From the NCBI GenBank assembly GCA_900547455.1, contig URGV01000043.1, forward strand, positions 1-17,125: a stretch of 17,125 bases of DNA, written 5' to 3'. The notes under the pieces were generated by a model, which did not search any database, had not been told where the DNA came from, and saw only the letters and a list, made by a program, of their open reading frames with translations. This DNA comes from an uncultured Oscillospiraceae bacterium. Lineage in GTDB: Bacteria; Bacillota; Clostridia; Oscillospirales; Ruminococcaceae. The position numbers and the translations under genes are program-made. Shown piece after piece: positions 11,644 through 17,125 of the stretch (position 1 is the first letter of the stretch; every line of letters begins with the position of its first letter).

Positions 11644-13836
11644 TTATTGGATGGTCCTTCTGACATCCTCCACGCCCTTGATGGCGCGCAGGCTGTTGAG
11701 CAGGTAGTTGAGCTGATCGACACCGTTGACCTCCACCGTTACCTGGATGAGGATGACCGAATGGTCCTTGCTCTCCTTGGCAACCAGAGCGTGCATCGGG
11801 ATGTGCATGTTGCTCAGCAGGATGGTGACGTCCGCCAGCAGCGTGTCGCGCGGCTGGGAGGTGATGTCGATGGTCGATTTAAACTTCTCGGAGGTGACGT
11901 TGGAAGCCCACTCGGCGTGCACCCAGCGGCCCTCGTTCTCCTTCGGGGCGTTGATGACGTTGACGCAGTCCTGCTTGTGGATCGAGACGCCGTAGCCGCG
12001 GGTGATAAATCCGACAATCGGGTCGCCCGGCAGCGGATTGCAGCACTTGGCAAACTTGACAAGGCAGCTGTCCAATCCCTCGACGATGACGCCGCTGGTC
12101 GGTTTGCCCGGCTTTTTGGGAGCGGTCGGCTGGGCGGCCAGTGCCGCCTTCTTCTCCTCCTCGGCAGCGGAGCGGTAGTTTTTCTGGAATTCCTCCTTGA
12201 CCCGCGGCATAATGCGGGAGAGCAGCACGCCGCCGTAGCCGATGGCCGCATAAAAATCGTCCAGCGTATTGATGTGCTGGCGGCGGGCGATGTTGAGGAT
12301 GAACTCCTCATAATCCTCCTCCGGGATGTTGATGAGGTTGCGCTTAAACTCCTTCTCCAGCTCCTCCTTGCCGGTGGCAATGTTCTCCTCCCGGCGCTCC
12401 TTTTTAAACCAGGAGCGGATCTTGGTACGCGCCTCGCTGGTCTTGACAATCTTGAGCCAGTCGCGGCTCGGGCCATTGCCTGGGCCTTTGGAGGTGATGA
12501 TCTCGACGATCATACCGGTCTCCAGCTTAAAGTCCAGCGGCACAATCCTGCCGTCCACCTTGGCGCCGGTCATGCGGTTGCCGACCTCCGAGTGGATGGC
12601 GTAGGCAAAGTCGATAACGGTGGCGCCGGTCGGCAGGTTGATAACGTCGCCCTTTGGGGTAAAGACAAAGCACTCCTCCGGCGCGATGTCCGACTTGATC
12701 GAGCGTACGATGTCCTGCGCGTCGCCCGAGTCCTGCTGCACTTCCAGCAGCTGGCGGACAAAGGCCAGGCGCTCCTCCAGCTTATCCTTCTTCTCGATGC
12801 CCGCCTTGTACTTCCAGTGAGCGGCGATGCCGTATTCGGCAGTGTAGTGCATCTCCCAGGTTCGGATCTGAATCTCAAAGGGGATTCCGCCGCCCTCCTT
12901 ATCCAGAACGGTGGTGTGCAGCGACTGGTACATATTGGCCTTCGGCGTGGAGATGTAGTCCTTAAAGCGCTTGGGAATCGGGGTAAATTCGTCGTGCATG
13001 ATGCCCAGCACCGCGTAGCACTCGTAAGGGGTATCCACGATGACCCGCACGGCATAGACGTCATAAATTTCGTCGAAGTTTCTGCCCTGCATGTACACCT
13101 TGCGGTAGATGCCGTAGATGCTCTTGACCCGGCTCTGCAAAAAGAACTTCATGCCCTCTTTTTCCAGTCGAGCCTTGATCTTCTCCTGGATGTTTTCCAA
13201 AAACTGCTCCCGCTCACCCTTTTTGAGCTTGAGCAGCCGCTCGATTTCCTCATAGGCAATCGGGTCCAGAAAGCGCAGCGAGATGTCCTCCAGTTCCTCC
13301 TTGATGGAGCGGATACCCAGGCGGTCGGCCAGCGGAGCATAGACCTCCATCGTCTCCAGCGCCTTTTCCCGTCGCTTATACTCCTTCCAGTATTCGCCGG
13401 TGCGCATGTTGTGCAGCCGGTCGGCCAGTTTTACGATGATGACGCGCACGTCCTTGGCCATCGCCAGCAGCATCTTGCGCACATTTTCCGCCTGGCGCTG
13501 CTCCTTGCTGGAGTAGGTCATCTTGGTCAGCTTGGTGACGCCGTCCACCATCAGGGCTACGTCCGCCCCAAAGCGCTTTTTAATCTCGTCCAGCGTGGAG
13601 GCGGTGTCCTCCACCACATCGTGCAGCAGGCCGGCACAGATGGTCTCTGTGTCCATTCCCAGCTCCACCAGAATCTGGGCGACGGCAATCGGGTGGGTGA
13701 TATAGGGATCTCCGGACTGCCTCATCTGCCCTTCGTGCGCTTTGGAGGCATACTGATATGCCTCGGTGATTTTGTCAAAATCATAGGGTCTGTTGCTTTC
13801 CTTCAAAGCAGTCATTAAATCTTCAAACGCATGCAT
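11644..13836 (-). CDS. relA: Bifunctional (p)ppGpp synthetase/hydrolase
   Basis: The 730-residue Rel protein makes and degrades the alarmone (p)ppGpp. The hydrolase HD domain shows THP (H48) and HDVVED (72-77), then LADRLHNMRT. The synthetase domain shows RFKDYISTPK (290-299); its RxKD motif is the type found in bifunctional enzymes. YQSLHTTV and EIQIRT follow. A TGS domain spans about 389-449, a Cys-rich ribosome-binding domain includes AKCCNPLPGD, and an ACT domain ends the protein. A low-complexity linker (AAEEEKKAALAAQPTAPKKP) precedes the Cys-rich part. I chose ATG at 13836, one base after the recJ TAG, over TTG 13848 and GTG 13845; the recJ end supplies AAGGTTGGTGA as a ribosome site. 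All catalytic motifs look intact. Confidence 0.96.
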   Translation of the reverse strand: MHAFEDLMTALKESNRPYDFDKITEAYQYASKAHEGQMRQSGDPYITHPIAVAQILVELGMDTETICAGLLHDVVEDTASTLDEIKKRFGADVALMVDGVTKLTKMTYSSKEQRQAENVRKMLLAMAKDVRVIIVKLADRLHNMRTGEYWKEYKRREKALETMEVYAPLADRLGIRSIKEELEDISLRFLDPIAYEEIERLLKLKKGEREQFLENIQEKIKARLEKEGMKFFLQSRVKSIYGIYRKVYMQGRNFDEIYDVYAVRVIVDTPYECYAVLGIMHDEFTPIPKRFKDYISTPKANMYQSLHTTVLDKEGGGIPFEIQIRTWEMHYTAEYGIAAHWKYKAGIEKKDKLEERLAFVRQLLEVQQDSGDAQDIVRSIKSDIAPEECFVFTPKGDVINLPTGATVIDFAYAIHSEVGNRMTGAKVDGRIVPLDFKLETGMIVEIITSKGPGNGPSRDWLKIVKTSEARTKIRSWFKKERREENIATGKEELEKEFKRNLINIPEEDYEEFILNIARRQHINTLDDFYAAIGYGGVLLSRIMPRVKEEFQKNYRSAAEEEKKAALAAQPTAPKKPGKPTSGVIVEGLDSCLVKFAKCCNPLPGDPIVGFITRGYGVSIHKQDCVNVINAPKENEGRWVHAEWASNVTSEKFKSTIDITSQPRDTLLADVTILLSNMHIPMHALVAKESKDHSVILIQVTVEVNGVDQLNYLLNSLRAIKGVEDVRRTIQ

Positions 13837-13837
13837 C

Positions 13838-15895
13838 CTATTCACCAACCTTCAATCGTCTGAGAATGCTGGACTGTTCCAGCTGTGTCTTTGCTACCCT
13901 TGCGGGCAGGCGCAGAATCTGCTGCCCCCTGACCGCTCCCGGCACCGTCTCTGCCAGACCGAGCTCGACCATCACGTCGATGCAGATCATCATCTTGCAG
14001 TAGTTGATCCTCCTGAGCCTGCACCAGAGCATATCGTACCCAAATGGGAATGAACCGCACTGCCGCAAAAAGCGGTAGAGCATCGCCACATCCTCCCGGG
14101 TGGGACAGATGTACTGGCGGATTTTTTCATCCAACGGTTCCTCCCGCAAATATTTTTCGTAATACTGCCGACCTACAATCAGCTTTTCCTGATTGATCCC
14201 GTGCAGCCGCATATCCTTCACCTTAATCGAGAGGCTTTTCTCTCCATTATACTCGTTGGCCTCCAGGTTTGCCGCAATATCCACCACATCCCCGGGGAAA
14301 AACGGGAGCTGGTCCGCCGGCATCCTGAAATAAACCGCCTGCAGTTGTCTTCCCTGATAGGTGAATTTTAGACGGAGATGGCGGTTTTCACTCAGCGGTG
14401 CGATGGCGTCCACCCTGCATCCCAGCAGCGCGACGACCGGCAGTTCGTTTCCGCAGCCAAATGGTTCCAGCGCCTGCATACCGTACACCGTATCCAGCGT
14501 CAGCTGCTGCGCGGTCAGCACCGCGTCAATCTGCAGCTGCTCGACCGGCATGATGTCAAAATGCCCCCTGGCATCCTGCTGGAGCTGCTGGATAAACTGC
14601 GGCAGATCGTTTGTCCGCAGCGTCATGCCCGCCGCCTGATTGTGTCCGCCATAGCGGGTGAGCAGTTCGCTGCACCGGGCAATCGCGTCGATCATCGAGT
14701 ATCCTTCCACGCTTCTCGCCGAGCCGCGCGCCTCCTCCCCTTCAATCGAAAAGAGGATGCAGGGCTTGCAGTATTCCTCCACAATCCTCGCCGCCGCGAT
14801 GCCGATCACGCCGTGGTGCCAGCCTTCACCGTACAAAACGATAACCCTGTCCCGCAGAATCTCCGGATGACGGGACAGCTTTGCCACAATCTCCGAGTAG
14901 ATTTTGTCCACCAGCGCCTTACGCTGATTGTTCAGCTCGTTGAGCTGGTGCGCCAGCTCGTCCGCCTGGGACTGCCGGTCACTGAGCAGCAGCTCCATCG
15001 CAAGATCGGTCTGTCCGAGCCTGCCCGCGGCGTTGATGCGCGGCGCGACGCCGAAGGCAAGGGCGGTGGAGTCGATTTTGTGCTCATCCATTCCCGCCGC
15101 CTCAATCAGCGCCTTCACGCCAATCTGTTCGCCCAGGGAGATACACTCCAATCCTCTCTGGACAATCAGTCTGTTCTCGCCGGTCAGCTCAACGATGTCC
15201 GCCACCGTCGCGATGGCCGCCAGCTCGCCAAAATGCCAGATCATCTCCTCCCCGGAAAGATCCCCCTCCATCGCGCAGATCAGCTTGAAGGCCACCCCTG
15301 CGCCACACAGGTACTTAAACGGGTAAGGGCAATCCTGCCGGTGCGGGTCGACCACTGCGCAGGCTTTGGGCAGCTGCGGACGCGGCTGATGGTGGTCGGT
15401 GATGACTAGATCCAACCCGATCGAGGCTGCGTACTCCGCTTCGTCCAGAGCGGAAATCCCGTTGTCCACCGTCACCACCAAATCGACTTGCTGCTCCTTT
15501 AAAAAATCCAGCGCACCGCGATTGAGGCCATAGCCTTCCTGGTCGCGGTCGGGGATATAATAGATTACCCTCGCTCCCAAATCCTCCAGATAGGTGTAAA
15601 GCATAGCGGTTGCGGTGATGCCGTCGCAGTCGTAGTCGCCGTAAACAGCAATCTGTTCACCTTCCTCCACCGCGCGTGCCAGGCGCTCCACCGCCTGCCG
15701 CATGTCCGCCATCAAAAACGGGTCGTGCATCTTTGCTTCCCGGTCAAAACCAGCGTAGGCCTTTGCCTGTTCCGGCTCCGAAACGCCGCGTCCCTCCAAA
15801 ATCTGCGCAGCAATCGGCGGCATTCCTGTTTGGTCTATTAAATTTTTTACCCTGTCAGGATCTGCCTGCGGCAGTTTCCACCTTCTAAAACCCAA
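13838..15895 (-). CDS. recJ: Single-stranded-DNA exonuclease RecJ
   Basis: The 685-residue protein is a 5'-3' single-stranded-DNA exonuclease used in recombination and mismatch and excision repair. DHH-family motifs are intact: YGDYDCDG (85-92), VDNG (143-146), DHH (167-169), then RINAAGRLG and, in the DHHA1 domain, YGGHNQAAG. An OB-fold follows, and a C-terminal extension of about 130 residues as in Firmicutes RecJ. The start is TTG at 15895, with ATGGAGGG about 9 nt upstream; the nearest ATG is in another frame. The last bases also serve as the ribosome site of relA. It is the first gene of the operon, with its promoter at 15951-15979. Confidence 0.95.
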   Translation of the reverse strand: MGFRRWKLPQADPDRVKNLIDQTGMPPIAAQILEGRGVSEPEQAKAYAGFDREAKMHDPFLMADMRQAVERLARAVEEGEQIAVYGDYDCDGITATAMLYTYLEDLGARVIYYIPDRDQEGYGLNRGALDFLKEQQVDLVVTVDNGISALDEAEYAASIGLDLVITDHHQPRPQLPKACAVVDPHRQDCPYPFKYLCGAGVAFKLICAMEGDLSGEEMIWHFGELAAIATVADIVELTGENRLIVQRGLECISLGEQIGVKALIEAAGMDEHKIDSTALAFGVAPRINAAGRLGQTDLAMELLLSDRQSQADELAHQLNELNNQRKALVDKIYSEIVAKLSRHPEILRDRVIVLYGEGWHHGVIGIAAARIVEEYCKPCILFSIEGEEARGSARSVEGYSMIDAIARCSELLTRYGGHNQAAGMTLRTNDLPQFIQQLQQDARGHFDIMPVEQLQIDAVLTAQQLTLDTVYGMQALEPFGCGNELPVVALLGCRVDAIAPLSENRHLRLKFTYQGRQLQAVYFRMPADQLPFFPGDVVDIAANLEANEYNGEKSLSIKVKDMRLHGINQEKLIVGRQYYEKYLREEPLDEKIRQYICPTREDVAMLYRFLRQCGSFPFGYDMLWCRLRRINYCKMMICIDVMVELGLAETVPGAVRGQQILRLPARVAKTQLEQSSILRRLKVGE

Positions 15896-15950
15896 GCTGA
15901 TTTCCCTCCATGTCGCTTTACCAAAGTTTTGGATATACTTTAACTAGTAT

Positions 15951-15979
15951 ATTTTATCATTTTTTTCTGCTTTATTCAA
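15951..15979 (-). promoter_or_regulatory. Promoter of the recJ-relA-dtd operon
   Basis: On the minus strand, -35 TTGAAT (15974-15979), a 17-nt spacer and -10 TAAAAT (15951-15956), in an AT-rich stretch. The transcript would begin near 15944, with a leader of about 50 nt to the recJ TTG start. Confidence 0.7.
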
Positions 15980-16083
15980 TGTTATTTATCAAAAACCGCA
16001 AAGGAAATACGCCCCTTTCTTCCTTCAGGAAATATTCTTCTTCATTTTTGCCAAGCAAAGGCTCTCTGTTTTATCGATTTTTA

Positions 16084-16346
16084 CTAGATCTCGAGCGAGC
16101 AAAAGAGGCCGGCGCCAACGCACCAGCCTCGATACAGTTCTGCAAATTGCGCCAATCTTGTTGCCGGGGCTTGATGTACTCCTGCCTCGTAAGCCTGAAT
16201 GGATCTTTCTGGAATTCCCAGAATATCTCTCACCTGCTCCTGCGTCAGTCCCCTCTCCTTTCTCTTCTGCTGCAAAATACTTCTTGGTTTTTTTGTCCGA
16301 GACGTGCTGCTCGGGCTTCCTTTGTTGCGTCAATTTTCTTACTCAT
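16084..16346 (-). pseudogene. XRE-type HTH gene broken at an A7 run
   Basis: An ATG at 16344-16346 has a strong AGGAGG about 8 nt upstream and starts MSKKIDATKEARAARLGQ. The frame then meets a run of seven A, in GGACAAAAAAACC on the minus strand. With eight A it would continue as KKPRSILQQKRKERGLTQEQ and VRDILGIPERSIQAYEAG to the TAG at 16084. The second part is a clear Cro/C1-type helix-turn-helix: QQKRKERGLTQEQVRDILG with recognition helix region PERSIQAYEAG. The repaired product has about 87 residues, with the HTH near residues 24-75 and a short tail, WCVGAGLFCSLEI. Read as it stands, only a 33-residue fragment is made. It may be a mutation, a transcription-slippage gene, or an undercalled base. 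The region is more AT-rich than its neighbours, hinting at transfer. Confidence 0.65.
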
Positions 16347-16601
16347 AGAAAATCCTCCTCTTCAAGAAACTTGGGAAAACAATCCCTAACTTCTATAACT
16401 GGATTTTTCTTCAAGTACGACAGCTTCTTTAAAAAAATTGAGACATTTTCAGCTATTTGCTAAATAAATTGTCTGATTTCGGATTTTATTTGTTGATTAT
16501 TTCCCCTCTCATTCTTTGTCTTTACAAGTGAGAGAAATCAATCCAAGAACAAACTCCATTGATAAAAAAGTGGCACCTACAGACAAATTTCTTTTTTTGA
16601 G
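16347..16601. other. AT-rich spacer with no supported gene
   Basis: This 255-bp stretch between the HTH gene and the tRNA terminator is AT-rich. It has several homopolymer runs and no ORF with a ribosome site. A TATAGA at about 16394-16400 on the minus strand could be a -10 for the HTH gene, but no good -35 accompanies it. Confidence 0.4.
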
Positions 16602-16653
16602 GAAAAATAAAAATGCCCAAGACAGCTTTAACAAGCTATTCTTGGACATTTTT
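16602..16653 (-). terminator. Terminator of the rRNA-tRNA operon
   Basis: On the minus strand, AATGTCCAAGA (16650-16640) pairs with TCTTGGGCATT (16622-16612) through one G-U, with an internal AGCT...AGCT pairing. TTATTTTTCC follows the stem. It starts 1 nt past the CCA of tRNA-Thr. Confidence 0.85.
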
Positions 16654-16729
16654 TGGAGCTGATGACGAGACTCGAACTCGTGACCTCATCCTTACCAAGG
16701 ATGTGCGCTACCACCTGTGCCACATCAGC
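16654..16729 (-). tRNA. tRNA-Thr (GGT)
   Basis: The 76-nt cloverleaf has acceptor GCTGATG/CATCAGC and anticodon stem CATCC/GGATG around loop TTGGTAA, giving anticodon GGT. The T arm is CACGAGTTCGAGTCTCGTG, and CCA is encoded. It reads ACC and ACT. Confidence 0.95.
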
Positions 16730-16734
16730 ATATT

Positions 16735-16810
16735 TGGCAGGGGCAGAAGGACTTGAACCCTCGGCACGTGGTTTTGGAGACCACTGCTCTACCAACTGAG
16801 CTATACCCCT
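16735..16810 (-). tRNA. tRNA-Trp (CCA)
   Basis: The 76-nt cloverleaf has acceptor AGGGGTA/TGCCCCT (one G-U) and anticodon stem GTGGT/ACCAC around loop CTCCAAA, giving anticodon CCA. Discriminator G and an encoded CCA end complete it. It is 5 nt from tRNA-Thr. Confidence 0.95.
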
Positions 16811-16830
16811 ATATCGGTTTCCCATAAAAA

Positions 16831-16907
16831 TGGTGGGCCTTCAGGGATTCGAACCCGGGACCGACCGGTTATGAGCCGGTTGCTCTAACCAACTGAGCTA
16901 AAGGCCC
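16831..16907 (-). tRNA. tRNA with CAT anticodon, probably Ile2 (else elongator Met)
   Basis: The 77-nt cloverleaf has acceptor GGGCCTT/AAGGCCC, discriminator A and an encoded CCA. The anticodon stem is ACCGG/CCGGT around loop CTCATAA, giving anticodon CAT. It is not the initiator, which lacks full 1:72 pairing. C4-G69 and C5-G68 in the acceptor match the determinants reported for the lysidine synthetase TilS in tRNA-Ile2, and elongator Met usually differs there. The identity is therefore probably Ile2 reading ATA, although standard software would call it Met. Confidence 0.9.
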
Positions 16908-16920
16908 TGATTTCATATAT

Positions 16921-16953
16921 AGTTTGCCCCGAACGCCCCGTTCGGGGCAAACT
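16921..16953. repeat. 15-bp perfect inverted repeat between two tRNA genes
   Basis: AGTTTGCCCCGAACG (16921-16935) is repeated as its exact reverse complement at 16939-16953, with a 3-nt loop CCC. It lies in the transcribed spacer between tRNA-Asn and the CAT tRNA. No U-tract follows. A second smaller hairpin, ACACC/GGTGT (16956-16971), abuts it. It may be an RNA-processing site or a small mobile palindrome. Confidence 0.7.
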
Positions 16954-16972
16954 ACACACCCTAAAAGGTGTT

Positions 16973-17048
16973 TGGCTCCCCCTGTCTGGCTCGAACAGAC
17001 GACCCTGCGGTTAACAGCCGCATGCTCTACCGACTGAGCTAAGGAGGA
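16973..17048 (-). tRNA. tRNA-Asn (GTT)
   Basis: The 76-nt cloverleaf has acceptor TCCTCCT/AGGGGGA (one T-G pair) and anticodon stem TGCGG/CCGCA around loop CTGTTAA, giving anticodon GTT. The T arm is GTCTGTTCGAGCCAGAC; discriminator G and CCA are encoded. It directly follows the 5S gene. Confidence 0.95.
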
Positions 17049-17050
17049 GT

Positions 17051-17125
<75 letters not shown>

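Noticed and set aside
11092..13818. 908-codon open frame on the plus strand
   Set aside because: It lies wholly antisense to relA and dtd, whose motifs are intact; its length follows from GC-rich codon bias.
15910..16389. 159-codon plus-strand ORF
   Set aside because: No ribosome site, no recognisable features, AT-rich, and antisense to the HTH gene and the recJ promoter.
16628..16825. 65-codon ORF on the minus strand
   Set aside because: It runs through tRNA-Thr and tRNA-Trp; translated tRNA genes give this well-known false protein pattern.

Overview
The window looks like chromosomal DNA from a fairly GC-rich, low-oxygen Gram-positive bacterium of the class Clostridia, probably the Oscillospiraceae/Ruminococcaceae. 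This rests on the recJ-relA-dtd-MBL-hemZ gene order, AGGAGG-type ribosome binding sites, sigma-A promoters with 17-nt spacers, exported proteins with Firmicutes signal peptides, and a small protein carrying an NPETG sortase signal. I cannot name a species.

Layout. Bases 1-3900 are an exported-protein and regulatory region, almost all on the minus strand. It holds the N-terminal 504 residues of a large secreted protein (1-1513), a compact type I toxin-antitoxin locus (about 1934-2240), a secreted protein made of 18 dodecapeptide repeats (2298-3029), and a small secreted protein (3231-3674) that repeats a segment of the large one. Bases 3833-5612 run on the plus strand: metY (O-acetylhomoserine sulfhydrylase), then a 96-residue NPETG wall-anchored protein ending at a strong terminator. 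Bases 5616-15979 are a long minus-strand array read from a promoter at 15951-15979: recJ, relA/spoT, dtd, an MBL-fold hydrolase, hemZ, a uridine-kinase-like P-loop kinase and a zinc-ribbon coiled-coil protein. A terminator or attenuator at 7353-7389 follows, then a HELHH metallopeptidase and a frameshifted unknown gene. Bases 15980-16650 are AT-rich and hold a frameshifted XRE-type HTH gene. Bases 16602-17125 are the tail of an rRNA operon on the minus strand: 5S rRNA (cut by the window edge), tRNA-Asn, a CAT-anticodon tRNA, tRNA-Trp, tRNA-Thr and a terminator.

How the parts work together. The recJ-to-kinase block joins DNA repair, stringent-response signalling, tRNA proofreading, a haem-related radical SAM enzyme and nucleotide salvage. 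Its genes are tightly packed or overlap, which suggests co-transcription and translational coupling. The secreted genes share two traits: near-identical signal peptides in two of them, and a stem-loop just upstream of the Shine-Dalgarno in several.

The most interesting item is the unannotated type I toxin-antitoxin locus. A 27-codon hydrophobic peptide has its Shine-Dalgarno buried in a GAAA-capped hairpin. A convergent antisense RNA, driven by a near-consensus promoter, overlaps the 3' end of the toxin mRNA. Two genes are each one base short in a homopolymer (a T run and an A7 run), which could mean real frameshifts, slippage, or sequencing undercalls.
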